This document shows positions 1 to 6,876 of a DNA stretch of 10,872 nt, piece after piece. Where the stretch lies: the NCBI GenBank assembly GCA_023396665.1, contig JAEWVL010000391.1, positions 1 to 10,872 on the forward strand, in the 5' to 3' direction. Every line of letters begins with the position of its first letter. Within the stretch, counting starts at the first letter, position 1. Source of the DNA: Spirochaetota bacterium (GTDB taxonomy: Bacteria > Spirochaetota > UBA4802 > JAFGJZ01). A program made the position numbers and the translations under genes. The notes under the pieces were generated by a model. The model saw only the letters and a program-made list of their open reading frames with translations. It was not told the origin of the DNA and did no database searches.

Positions 1-186
1 GGTATGCCGGTGATGACCAGGTTCTGCAAATATGAGGGTACGCTTCTGGTCGAAGAGCTTGTCGAGGATTTCGCCGCCAAACGCGCGATCAGCCGAAAGA
101 GTATCGAGTACGATACGAAGGGCAGAAAAATTCTCGAGAAAGATCAGTATAATCACATGCGGTACTGTTACGAGGAACTGGAGTGA
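1..186 (+). CDS. C-terminal fragment of an unidentified protein
   Basis: Reading frame 1 is open from the first base of the window to a TGA at 184-186, giving the last 61 residues of a protein whose start lies outside. The visible tail is hydrophilic and rich in Glu, Lys and Arg (ending HMRYCYEELE), with no membrane segment, no cysteine cluster and no motif I can place. An internal ATG at base 4 exists but nothing shows it is a start, so I treat this as a truncated upstream gene. The stop is 4 bases before the ATG of the next gene, whose GGAG ribosome site (179-182) lies inside this frame. The two are therefore very probably cotranscribed and perhaps translationally coupled. I do not recognise the family. 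Confidence 0.6.
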   Translation, partial: GMPVMTRFCKYEGTLLVEELVEDFAAKRAISRKSIEYDTKGRKILEKDQYNHMRYCYEELE

Positions 187-190
187 AAAT

Positions 191-1057
191 ATGGACTCTG
201 CGGGGAAACAAAAACAGCTTCAGCGATTAATATGTTCGGGCGAAACGCTCGTTGTTCCCGATGCCTATGATGCGATATCGGCCAGAATCATAGAGCATGC
301 GGGATTCGCGGCTGTTCAGTGTTCGGGCTACAGCATTTCTGTCACAAAGGGATACGATGACGAAAGGGCTGTATCGTTTACCGAGAATCTCGAACGAACA
401 CGCGAGATTGCCGGGGCGGTAGTGCTTCCGGTGATGGCCGACGGCGAGGATGGATACGGACAGGGGCGCCTTTTTGAAGATAACATCAGGCGTTTTGTTT
501 CGACCGGTATCGCGGGCATTAACATCGAAGATCAGAATCTCTGGAATGATGAAGACAGGGAAGTGATAGTCGCGGCAGAAGTTATGCTTCGGAAAATTGA
601 TCGTGTTATCGCATTAAAACGCGAACTCGACATGGCTGATTTTGTGTTGAACGCCCGTACCGATGCGCTGCGATCGAACGAAGATCGCAGCGTCGGGTTG
701 GAAACGGCGATACAGCGAGCCAATCTCTATCTCGAGAAGGGTGCTGATATGGCTTTTGTTCCCTACGTAAAAACCAGAGAAGAACTTCGTCTTCTCAAAC
801 GCGAGATCAATGGTCCGCTCAGTGTCGCCGCCGGACTGCCCTACAATATACGTGAGTTTAGTATAAACGATTGCCGCGAAATCGGTATCGCCAGGGTTAG
901 CCTGCCCTCGGCGCTGGTTCTGTTGTCAGTACAGGCAATGCTCTCGAATGTACAAGCCATTGCCGAAAGCGGTACCTTTGACTCGGTGCTGAATGGTTCT
1001 GCCTATCCCGACAGCGCGACAATCGAAGCTTTGCTGAAGCGCGAAAAGAGTATGTGA
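191..1057 (+). CDS. Isocitrate lyase/PEP mutase superfamily enzyme
   Basis: The 288-residue protein matches the isocitrate lyase/phosphoenolpyruvate mutase (TIM-barrel) family in length and motif order: PDAYDAISARI (23-33), a substrate-loop SGYS (45-48), the metal-binding block ADGEDGYG (83-90), GINIEDQ (109-115) and VLNARTDAL (152-160), then the ETAIQRANLYLEKGAD helix. D84, E86 and E113 are the likely Mg2+ ligands and R156 the likely substrate Arg. After IEDQ the KRCGH-type loop that carries the catalytic Cys of 2-methylisocitrate and isocitrate lyases is absent; NLWNDEDREV stands there instead. A classical lyase is therefore unlikely, and a decarboxylase, hydrolase or C-P enzyme on a small 2-oxo acid is possible. 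The exact substrate cannot be read. I chose ATG 191 because GGAG lies 8 bases upstream and the family N-terminus fits; longer in-frame starts overlap the preceding gene. The next small ORF follows after 23 bases. Confidence 0.9.
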   Translation: MDSAGKQKQLQRLICSGETLVVPDAYDAISARIIEHAGFAAVQCSGYSISVTKGYDDERAVSFTENLERTREIAGAVVLPVMADGEDGYGQGRLFEDNIRRFVSTGIAGINIEDQNLWNDEDREVIVAAEVMLRKIDRVIALKRELDMADFVLNARTDALRSNEDRSVGLETAIQRANLYLEKGADMAFVPYVKTREELRLLKREINGPLSVAAGLPYNIREFSINDCREIGIARVSLPSALVLLSVQAMLSNVQAIAESGTFDSVLNGSAYPDSATIEALLKREKSM

Positions 1058-1080
1058 TTAACGCCGATCCGGAGAATTCT

Positions 1081-1341
1081 ATGGCCATGATCGAAGAGAT
1101 TGCCGATCTGATCGCCCGTCTGAAAAACGGTGATGTCGAGTTCTATACGAGATTTCAGGAAGAAGAGTGGGGCTGTCGCTATCTGGGCGACGGACGCTAC
1201 CTGCGCTGGACCAGAAATTATATGGAGAACAGGGAAACTTCCGAAGAGATGAGCGAGCGCGAGCTCACGGCTCTTTTTTCGATGATCAATGCGAAGAATA
1301 TCAGATACCTTCGTTTGCGTCCGCCGCACGATACTCTGTGA
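1081..1341 (+). CDS. Small hypothetical protein, 86 residues
   Basis: This 86-residue ORF starts at ATG 1081 with GGAG (1071-1074) six bases upstream, and lies 23 bases after the stop of the PEP-mutase-family gene, so it probably belongs to the same transcript. A GTG at 1054 overlapping the previous stop is an alternative, coupled start. The N-terminal third looks helical and amphipathic (EEIADLIARLKNG). The centre is aromatic and charged (EEEWGCRYLGDGRYLRWTRNY, residues 27-47), and the C-terminus is basic then proline-rich. There is no signal peptide, membrane segment or metal-binding cluster; the single Cys is C32. The good ribosome site and operon position support a real gene, but I recognise no family and assign no function. 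The hairpin at 1388-1421 follows its stop. Confidence 0.6.
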   Translation: MAMIEEIADLIARLKNGDVEFYTRFQEEEWGCRYLGDGRYLRWTRNYMENRETSEEMSERELTALFSMINAKNIRYLRLRPPHDTL

Positions 1342-1387
1342 TTTGCTGGAAACGGCAATGGAACGCATCATGGCTAAAGAGCGTTGC

Positions 1388-1421
1388 CCCTGAAGCCGCG
1401 GTATCATACGCGGCCTCAGGG
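1388..1421. terminator. Hairpin between convergent genes, likely bidirectional terminator
   Basis: Arms 1388-1400 (CCCTGAAGCCGCG) and 1409-1421 (CGCGGCCTCAGGG) pair over 13 positions with a single A-C mismatch around an 8-base loop. The structure sits in the 118 bases between the stop of the 86-residue ORF (+) and the stop of rsgA (-). Neither side has a long T run, so it is not a textbook intrinsic terminator. Position and stability nevertheless suggest 3' end formation or transcript protection in both directions. Confidence 0.65.
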
Positions 1422-1459
1422 AACAATACGTAATTCGGGTTAAATATTTGCTTGGCGCT

Positions 1460-2542
1460 TCAGCGATCGGCGAATTTCTTTTTGTATTCCCGCACTATTT
1501 TCGAAAGCTGTTTGTCCCGTGCCTTCTGCTGCGCCCGGCCTTTTTCAGAGTTTCTCATTTCGACAATCTCTATCTCGCGCCGCAGATTCAGATAACTCTG
1601 ATAGCGCTCCTGATCGATGATGCCGTCGGCAAGCAGACGCAGTACGTTGCAACCCGGCTCATCGGTGTGCGAACAGTCCTTAAAGCGGCATTCTGCAGCC
1701 GCCTGGGCTATCTCCAAGAAGGTGCTGTCAAGCGATTCAAGCTCGGCATAGGGTCGCAATTCGCGAAGCCCCGGTGTGTCTATGAGCATGGCGCCGCCCT
1801 CAAGACAGAAGAGCTCCTGATGGGTTGTCGTGTGTCTTCCCCGCTTGTCATCTTCTCTGATGGCGCCCGTTCTCTGTACCGTATCGTTTAGCAGTGCGTT
1901 GATCAAGGCGCTTTTTCCCACTCCCGAAGGGCCTGTGAAGGCGGCGCAACGCCCCCGGCTCAGCATCGCGCGCAAAGCATCAAGACCCTCTCCGCGCAGC
2001 GCACTCACCATCATCACGGGGATATCGCCTGCAACCGGTCGTATCCGTTGAAGGAAATCGTTCCGCTGCTCTTCATCGCAAAGATCGCATTTATTCAGAA
2101 CGATCACGGGGTCGGCTCCGCCGTCACGTACCATCACGATGTAGCGTTCGATGCCTCTTTCTGTAAAATTTCTGCCGCCTTCCAGCGCCGCAGCGATAAA
2201 CATAAGATCGATATTCGATGCAATTATCTGCTCCTCTGTTTCGCGACCGGCCGCATGACGGGAGAAGCGACTCTTGCGATCGAGAACCCTTTCGATGATG
2301 CAGGATCCGGTATCCCCCCGCATGAGCACCCAGTCGCCGATGGCCGGGTAGTCGCCCGCCTCGACAGCCGTGTACTGAAAGTGCCCGGACACCTGCGCCT
2401 GCATCCGTTCGGTGCCGTTGTCTGTCATATAAACGTGTCCCGTACGGGATACGATTTTCGCGGGAACGAGCCCGGAGCTTCTGTATGCGTCGAATTGTTT
2501 ATCGAAATAATCATCCCACCCGAGGTGGTCCAAATTGTTCAT
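1460..2542 (-). CDS. rsgA: Small ribosomal subunit biogenesis GTPase RsgA
   Basis: RsgA binds the nearly mature 30S subunit and uses GTP hydrolysis to help release assembly factors such as RbfA. The 360-residue protein has the diagnostic circular permutation of the GTPase motifs. An OB-fold-type N-terminal domain (about 25-95) is followed by G4 NKCD (150-153), G5 SAL (180-182), G1/Walker A GPSGVGKS (204-211), a G2-region RHTTT (236-240) and G3 DTPG (255-258). A C-terminal zinc site has C285, C290, H292 and C298 with the family spacing C-x4-C-x-H-x5-C, followed by a basic helical tail (320-360). ATG 2542 has AAGGA eight bases upstream. All key residues are present, so the gene looks intact. 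It converges on the PEP-mutase-family operon, and its own 5' side faces a long noncoding stretch, so it is probably monocistronic. Confidence 0.97.
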   Translation of the reverse strand: MNNLDHLGWDDYFDKQFDAYRSSGLVPAKIVSRTGHVYMTDNGTERMQAQVSGHFQYTAVEAGDYPAIGDWVLMRGDTGSCIIERVLDRKSRFSRHAAGRETEEQIIASNIDLMFIAAALEGGRNFTERGIERYIVMVRDGGADPVIVLNKCDLCDEEQRNDFLQRIRPVAGDIPVMMVSALRGEGLDALRAMLSRGRCAAFTGPSGVGKSALINALLNDTVQRTGAIREDDKRGRHTTTHQELFCLEGGAMLIDTPGLRELRPYAELESLDSTFLEIAQAAAECRFKDCSHTDEPGCNVLRLLADGIIDQERYQSYLNLRREIEIVEMRNSEKGRAQQKARDKQLSKIVREYKKKFADR

Positions 2543-2775
2543 GGTGTATTTCCTTTGTTGGTCTTTATGTAAAAGTAAAATAGGCTTTTCCTGACGAGTC
2601 TATGCCTGCGTTCGAAACGAAAACACAGCAAGTGTGCGACGCACTCATCATTGAATGAAAACGAATGGATAAACGACGTTCGGCGCTGCCGTGCCGTGTT
2701 TAGCGGAAGGGTGGACTTTTACTTTAGTTGCAGTTTAAAACGAAAGGCAAACAGTCAGAAGTCTATCCCCGCAGC

Positions 2776-2787
2776 GGGAACGTTCCC
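2776..2787. repeat. 12-bp perfect palindrome GGGAACGTTCCC
   Basis: GGGAACGTTCCC is exactly self-complementary and overlaps the end of a second small palindrome, CCCGC-A-GCGGG (2768-2778). Perfect 12-bp symmetry in noncoding DNA fits a dimeric repressor or activator site. No regulator for it is encoded nearby, and the nearest downstream start is about 365 bases away, so the regulated gene is unclear. Confidence 0.4.
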
Positions 2788-2960
2788 CGAACAAGCTCTT
2801 TCATAAACACTCCATGAAATAATGATGGGATCAAGGATGACACTTGTAAGAGCTTTCGGTGCCTGTGTCAATCACAAATCCCGTCTTTGCGTATATTTGA
2901 ATAAATACGGGAGTAACATTTGCATTATTGCGAAATACCCTGATGCTTTGCAGTTTTTTA

Positions 2961-2989
2961 TTGCACAATTAATGCCAGGCCCGAATAAT
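2961..2989 (+). promoter_or_regulatory. Candidate sigma70-type promoter for the membrane-protein gene
   Basis: TTGCAC (2961-2966) and AATAAT (2984-2989) are separated by 17 bases, with a good -10 (5/6 to TATAAT) and a weak -35 (3/6). Transcription would begin near 2996, leaving a leader of about 155 bases before the ATG at 3153. This rests on consensus similarity alone. Confidence 0.35.
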
Positions 2990-3152
2990 TACCGTAAGGG
3001 TGAATAAGGTTTCAATCTTCAGTGTACTTGCCCGATGTTGGTGCCGCTCGTACAAATCAGTGCTGATAGCCGATACTAATCGCGAAATTACAAGTTGCGA
3101 AGATTTGTTACTGCTGCGTCCTGCAGGCCCATGTGAAGGAAAAGGATCATTT

Positions 3153-3671
3153 ATGGAAAACAAACAATATCGTCATATGAACTCATGGTTTTTTGCCATC
3201 GTCATGATTGCCGCCGGGCTTCTGTTTCTTTTCAAGGACCGTCTCGGTCTGGATATTTCAATATCAAAATTGTGGCCCCTGTTTCTGCTGATTCCCATAT
3301 CGTTTCTGCTGATGGAGTTGATCGCCGATTTTGAGAAGACAAACGGGGTTCTGATTCCCCTGACAATTCTCGGTGTTCTCATGTGTCATTTTCTCTGGCA
3401 CAATTTTTTCGGCTGGGAACACTCTGCCAGAACCTGGCCCAATTACATCATCGCACCCGGGCTCGGTTTGCTGCTGTACTCTCTGGCCGCGAAAAAAAAG
3501 GAGACGCTTATTCCCGCTTTCACTTTGCTGGCCGTTGGCGCATTGTTCTACGCGACTATCATCAAAGCAACAATTGTCGGTGCGCTTATCCTGATCGGCG
3601 GCGGCTGCGTTCTTCTGCTGCGCAATGTTCTGCGGGCAAAAGAGGACAGGGAAAAGGGGGATCAGAAGTAG
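3153..3671 (+). CDS. Small polytopic membrane protein, LiaI/DUF5668-like
   Basis: The 172-residue product has six predicted hydrophobic segments, at about 11-28, 39-58, 66-86, 96-113, 118-137 and 140-157, with a charged C-terminal tail (RAKEDREKGDQK). The first pair, with its small-residue-rich helix ending in GLLFLF followed by a short loop and a WPLFLLIPISFLL helix, resembles the LiaI/LiaF-type transmembrane domain (DUF5668) found in envelope-stress and unknown membrane proteins. That family link is tentative. The central WHNFFGWEH loop carries two His and two Trp. ATG 3153 was chosen because AAGGA (3142-3146) lies six bases upstream; the frame is open further upstream but shows no comparable site. 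It appears monocistronic, bounded by a long upstream noncoding region and the hairpin at 3685-3722. Function is unknown. Confidence 0.82.
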   Translation: MENKQYRHMNSWFFAIVMIAAGLLFLFKDRLGLDISISKLWPLFLLIPISFLLMELIADFEKTNGVLIPLTILGVLMCHFLWHNFFGWEHSARTWPNYIIAPGLGLLLYSLAAKKKETLIPAFTLLAVGALFYATIIKATIVGALILIGGGCVLLLRNVLRAKEDREKGDQK

Positions 3672-3684
3672 CGGGATCTGAGGA

Positions 3685-3722
3685 AAGAGGAGCCTGTCTT
3701 TTATGTGACAAGCCCTCCTCTT
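3685..3722. terminator. Hairpin terminator between convergent genes
   Basis: AAGAGGAG (3685-3692) pairs with CTCCTCTT (3715-3722), and an inner TGTC/GACA step extends the stem across small unpaired CC and AGCC bulges. On the + strand it is followed by a T-rich tract (GTTCTATTCTTTT), as expected for an intrinsic terminator of the membrane-protein gene. It lies 22 bases from the stop of the convergent ABC-F gene and may end that transcript as well. Confidence 0.7.
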
Positions 3723-3744
3723 GTTCTATTCTTTTAAGAAAATA

Positions 3745-5625
3745 TTACACCAGCGTCTCCCATTCGCTGTATAATTTTGTGATTTCGCGCTCGAGCCGTT
3801 CGAGTTTCGCGGCCGTCTGTTTGCCCGCGAGATGATCGCCGCGATTGAGCGCTGTTTCAAGCTGCCTGCTCAGGCTTTCCTTTTTTGCCTCGCTCTGCCC
3901 GATGCGTTCTTCAATACGGAGCAGTTCTGCCGTGTTCTTTCGAGGTACTCCGACGCTTCTTTCCTTGCCCCTAAGCTGTATGCTGCCCGACAGTTTCGGC
4001 AATCTGCTGTAGCGCTTGCTAAAAAAATCGCTGAAGTTGCCTTCATGCGAAACCAGTTTTTGTCCGTCAATCTCGATGACCCTTTGGGCGATTTTGTCGA
4101 GAAAGAAGCGGTCGTGCGATACGACCAGTATCGTTCCGCTGAAAGAGGCGAGCACTTCTTCCATCACCTCCCGGGCTGGAATATCCATGTGATTGGTCGG
4201 TTCGTCGAGAATCAGAAAATTGGCCTTCGAGTGCATGACACGCGCTAGCTGAATCCGGTTTTTCTCTCCCCCCGAGAGAACGTCCAGTCGCTTATCGAGA
4301 TCGTTGTAAGAAAACAGAAATTTGCTTGCGATCGCATAAGCGTCATCCCGACTCATGGGAGCCCAGGAGCGAATCTCCTGCTCGATGGTTTGCACCCCTT
4401 CCGGGAATCGCAGCTGCTGGCTTACAAAACCGATTTTCTGACTGGGACCTGTTCTGATCGAATCGGATTCCCAGCTGCCCTCGTTGATTATTTTTTTAAG
4501 CAGCGTACTCTTGCCGCTGCCGTTTACTCCGACGAGCGCGACTTTCTCGCCGCAATGCACCGTAAATGAGGCCTTGTCGACCAGCAGCCGTTCACCGAAA
4601 CCGAGTGAGAGCCCATTCACTTCCAGCGCGATATTTGAACGGTTGTCGCTTTGTGCGAGAGCCCAATTGATGCGGCCGTTGTTAAGTTCCGGCTTTTCCG
4701 GCATCGCTTTCCTGATTCTCTCCGATTTTGCCTTGAGTGCGCCGAGTTCGACAAGCAGCGTTTTCGGGGGATTACAGCTGTTTGTTGTTACCGACTGAAT
4801 CTGTTTGATTCGCCTGTTGAGATCAGCCAGCTCATCCATTGCGCGTGAATAGGCCGATTGCTGCGTCAAGGTATCCCTCAGCATGTTTACACGAAACGAC
4901 GAGTAATTGCCGCTGAAAGTTGTGAGACTGCCGTTTTGTATGCTCCAAATCTCTTCGCAGACCGCGTCGACCATGTAGCGGTTATGCGAGACGATGATGA
5001 CGCTGCCTCTGAAATTTCTCAGATAATTTTCAAGCCAGGCCAGTCCCAGGTAGTCGAGGTGATTACCCGGTTCGTCAAGAATCAGCAGTTCCGGCTGCGC
5101 CACAAGCGCCCTTGCGAAAAAGAGAAGGCTCATCTCTCCCCCCGACAGTGTTGCGGCACCTTGCTGCATCCCGTTTTCCATACCGAGACTTTCGAGCAGG
5201 TTCGTTGCCCGCTCTGCGGCAGTGTATCCCCCCATAGCTTCGAAGGCTTCCTGTTTTTGCTGGTATAGCTCAAGAAGAGTTTCGAGCTCGCACGCTTTTG
5301 CCACGGCAAGCTGCTGCTCCAGAAGGCCCAGAGCCTCCTGATACGGCTTGAGCGGGGCGAGCATGTAGTCGAGAATCGTAATCTCGCTGTCAGGAAGCTC
5401 CATAATTTGCGGAACAAGGCTGTATCTGAGATTTTTCTTTCTCAGTATCTTGCCTTTGTCATATTCGAGTTCGCCGCTTAAAAGGCGAAGCAGAGTTGTT
5501 TTACCGGCGCCGTTGGGACCGATAAGGGCGTATTTTTTCTGTGCAAGTACACGAAAACAGGCCGCTTCGATAATAGTGCGGCTGCCGTTACTGTAGGTCA
5601 GATTTTGAGCGCTGATAAGCTCCAT
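3745..5625 (-). CDS. ABC-F family ATPase (ribosome-associated type)
   Basis: This 626-residue protein has two ABC ATPase domains and no membrane segment, the hallmark of ABC-F proteins, which act at the ribosomal E site to relieve stalls or protect against antibiotics. Domain 1 has Walker A GPNGAGKT (36-43), signature LSGGE (160-164), Walker B LLILDEP (180-186) and the H-loop at H214. Domain 2 has GVNGSGKS (366-373), LSGGE (450-454), LILDEPTNHMD (471-481) and H504. The linker corresponding to the tRNA-contacting arm spans about 245-325, and a charged coiled-coil tail covers about 565-626. Domain 1 has DEPGNHLD where most ABC-Fs have DEPTNHLD, and EMSLLFFARAL after the signature; I recall related ABC-Fs with the same pattern, so this is probably a subfamily trait. 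ATG 5625 follows a strong GGAGG site. Whether it is a housekeeping factor or a resistance protein cannot be decided from sequence. Confidence 0.95.
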   Translation of the reverse strand: MELISAQNLTYSNGSRTIIEAACFRVLAQKKYALIGPNGAGKTTLLRLLSGELEYDKGKILRKKNLRYSLVPQIMELPDSEITILDYMLAPLKPYQEALGLLEQQLAVAKACELETLLELYQQKQEAFEAMGGYTAAERATNLLESLGMENGMQQGAATLSGGEMSLLFFARALVAQPELLILDEPGNHLDYLGLAWLENYLRNFRGSVIIVSHNRYMVDAVCEEIWSIQNGSLTTFSGNYSSFRVNMLRDTLTQQSAYSRAMDELADLNRRIKQIQSVTTNSCNPPKTLLVELGALKAKSERIRKAMPEKPELNNGRINWALAQSDNRSNIALEVNGLSLGFGERLLVDKASFTVHCGEKVALVGVNGSGKSTLLKKIINEGSWESDSIRTGPSQKIGFVSQQLRFPEGVQTIEQEIRSWAPMSRDDAYAIASKFLFSYNDLDKRLDVLSGGEKNRIQLARVMHSKANFLILDEPTNHMDIPAREVMEEVLASFSGTILVVSHDRFFLDKIAQRVIEIDGQKLVSHEGNFSDFFSKRYSRLPKLSGSIQLRGKERSVGVPRKNTAELLRIEERIGQSEAKKESLSRQLETALNRGDHLAGKQTAAKLERLEREITKLYSEWETLV

Positions 5626-5809
5626 GTTTTCCTCCGATTGTGCGGCAAAATAGAATCGGTAAGGGATTTCAGAGGAAACTGAGGCGGGATTATGCGGATA
5701 TCATTGGATTTCCCGCGTCATTTCAGGTCTGAAACCCCGAAAGAGCTTTTCCTGCAGAGGATTTGCAAAGAAGTCGAATAATCATGGCTTACTCCGGATA
5801 ATCGATAGA

Positions 5810-5849
5810 TATAATGTTTTGGTGCCGCCTATGTTACATTCATGAATGT
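5810..5849 (+). promoter_or_regulatory. TATAAT box followed by 14-bp palindrome
   Basis: A perfect -10 match TATAAT lies at 5810-5815, with only a weak -35 (CTTACT, 5788-5793, spacer 16). The exact palindrome ACATTCATGAATGT occupies 5836-5849, where an initially transcribed region would be. Such placement would suit a repressor operator. The promoter and any regulator are inferred. Confidence 0.35.
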
Positions 5850-5914
5850 TCAGATGTCAACTTTATTCCGTGAATCAATTTTCATTCTGTCGCAATAGAT
5901 ACTGATTTTCGCTA

Positions 5915-5943
5915 TTGACTTCTTTCATAATTATTAACAGTAT
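5915..5943 (+). promoter_or_regulatory. Candidate proximal promoter of the GH12-like gene
   Basis: TTGACT (5915-5920) matches the -35 consensus at five positions. A 17-base spacer places a weak -10, CAGTAT (5938-5943); TATGAA at 5941-5946 is an alternative with a long spacer. The start codon is at 5974 with GAGG (5965-5968) five bases upstream. The -35 is good but the -10 is poor. Confidence 0.35.
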
Positions 5944-5973
5944 GAATAGGACTTTGAAAGAAACGAGGCTGTT

Positions 5974-6849
5974 ATGAAAAAAGTGATTTTACCCTTCGTA
6001 ATGCTGTTTTCCCTGTTTATGTTCTTTTGCTCGGGAAGCAGTACAAAAGATGATCCTTCAGCTCTGGTTGCGCCCGGCACACTTGAAGAGGGTGTAACGG
6101 CGATGTGTGAAGATTACGCAATGATAATGGATGGAATTTATAAATACGAGAACAACACCTGGGGGGTAGACGAAGATACCCGCTACCAGCAGTGTCTGCT
6201 GACAAAACAGGAAGACGGTCTTACAAAATACGGCTGGACCTGGATATTCCAGGGGAAGGCCCGTGATTTCGTATTCTCCTATCCCGAAATAATCACCGGA
6301 TGGAAACCCTGGGGTTCAGCCGAATCCACAACAGCGACGTTTCCGGTCAAAATTGCCGATATAGACAAACTCACCATCAACTATGATTTATCTCTCAGTG
6401 CTGAGGGGGGATACAATCTCGCCCCTGAAATATGGCTGATCAGTTCCAAGCCTTCGGCAATACCCATGGAAAGTCCTGAGAAACTGATCACTACCGAGAT
6501 AATGTTCTGGATGGACTATTCGGAGACACTGCCTGCAGGGGACAATGTCGGCACGATCGAACTCGGGGGGCGTAGCTATGACCTGTGGTATAAGCAGGAT
6601 CATAATAATTCAGCTGACAGTGTCTCATGGACGATCTACTCGCTGGTGAGCGAGGGAAAACAGCTGAAAGGTTCTATCGATGTAATCGGGCTTATCGGAA
6701 AACTGGCCGCAGAGGGTTATACGATAGATACAAACGAATACGTCGCCACGGTTGAATTCGGTACCGAAACGGTGGGTGCGAGCGAAACCAGCGAGACGAA
6801 GGGTACAGTTTGGGTGAACAGCTATTCTGTGGAATTGACAACGAAGTAA
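5974..6849 (+). CDS. Probable GH12 endoglucanase, exported lipoprotein-like
   Basis: The 291-residue product begins with a signal peptide (KK, then about 15 hydrophobic residues) ending FMFFC-SGSS, so C19 may be lipidated, though Phe before Cys is atypical. Residues about 55-289 follow the glycoside hydrolase family 12 pattern: NNTWG (60-64), GWTWIF (87-92), SYPEIITGWKPWG (102-114), an alternating-strand block, EIWLISS (152-158), EIMFWM (175-180), LPAG (186-189), and FGTETVGASE (262-271). By analogy with characterised GH12 enzymes, E175 is the nucleophile and E265 the acid/base, 90 residues apart versus about 84 in fungal Cel12A. E152 stands where most members have a conserved Asp near the nucleophile. 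No carbohydrate-binding module is present. The predicted role is cleavage of beta-1,4-glucan or xyloglucan outside the cytoplasm with a jelly-roll fold. No other polysaccharide genes are adjacent. Confidence 0.86.
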   Translation: MKKVILPFVMLFSLFMFFCSGSSTKDDPSALVAPGTLEEGVTAMCEDYAMIMDGIYKYENNTWGVDEDTRYQQCLLTKQEDGLTKYGWTWIFQGKARDFVFSYPEIITGWKPWGSAESTTATFPVKIADIDKLTINYDLSLSAEGGYNLAPEIWLISSKPSAIPMESPEKLITTEIMFWMDYSETLPAGDNVGTIELGGRSYDLWYKQDHNNSADSVSWTIYSLVSEGKQLKGSIDVIGLIGKLAAEGYTIDTNEYVATVEFGTETVGASETSETKGTVWVNSYSVELTTK

Positions 6850-6876
6850 TCTCTGCGCGTCCACCGGAAGACAAGG

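Larger units (their letters stand above)
2543..3152. other. 610-base intergenic region without a convincing gene
   Basis: This region lies between the divergent rsgA (-) and the membrane-protein gene (+). It includes a short hairpin AGTGTG/CGCACT (2631-2645), a 9-bp inverted repeat AAAGTAAAA/TTTTACTTT whose arms are 136 bases apart (2572-2580 and 2717-2725), a 12-bp perfect palindrome (2776-2787) and a candidate promoter (2961-2989). The 61-codon ORF at 2822-3007 lacks a ribosome site and recognisable protein character. I see no tRNA fold. A small RNA or long leader cannot be excluded. Confidence 0.55.
5626..5973. other. 348-base divergent regulatory region
   Basis: This noncoding region separates the ABC-F gene (-) from the GH12-like gene (+) and must carry promoters for both. 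It contains an inverted repeat TTTCAG-GT-CTGAAA (5721-5734) about 95 bases upstream of the ABC-F start, a TATAAT box (5810-5815), a 14-bp palindrome (5836-5849) and a TTGACT box (5915-5920). The half next to the GH12-like gene is visibly AT-rich compared with the flanking genes. No gene is apparent. Confidence 0.6.

Noticed and set aside
1448..1891. 147-codon ORF on the + strand opposite rsgA
   Set aside because: It lies antisense within a gene with complete GTPase motifs and has no ribosome site or family signature; a shadow frame.
2822..3007. 61-codon ORF in the rsgA/membrane-protein intergenic region
   Set aside because: No ribosome site before the ATG, no recognisable domain, and it overlaps the candidate promoter at 2961-2989; length is within chance.
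3000..3152. Upstream in-frame extension of the membrane-protein gene
   Set aside because: The extra 51 residues begin at a GTG without a convincing ribosome site and are not membrane-like; ATG 3153 has a strong site and puts the first helix at the N-terminus.
3832..5268. Several + strand ORFs opposite the ABC-F gene
   Set aside because: All are antisense to intact ATPase motifs and show no independent coding evidence.
5700..5722. Tiny leader-like ORFs on the - strand upstream of the ABC-F gene (MTREIQ and an overlapping MISA)
   Set aside because: Antibiotic-inducible ABC-F genes can have leader peptides, but neither has a ribosome site and I see no attenuator hairpin with a T run.
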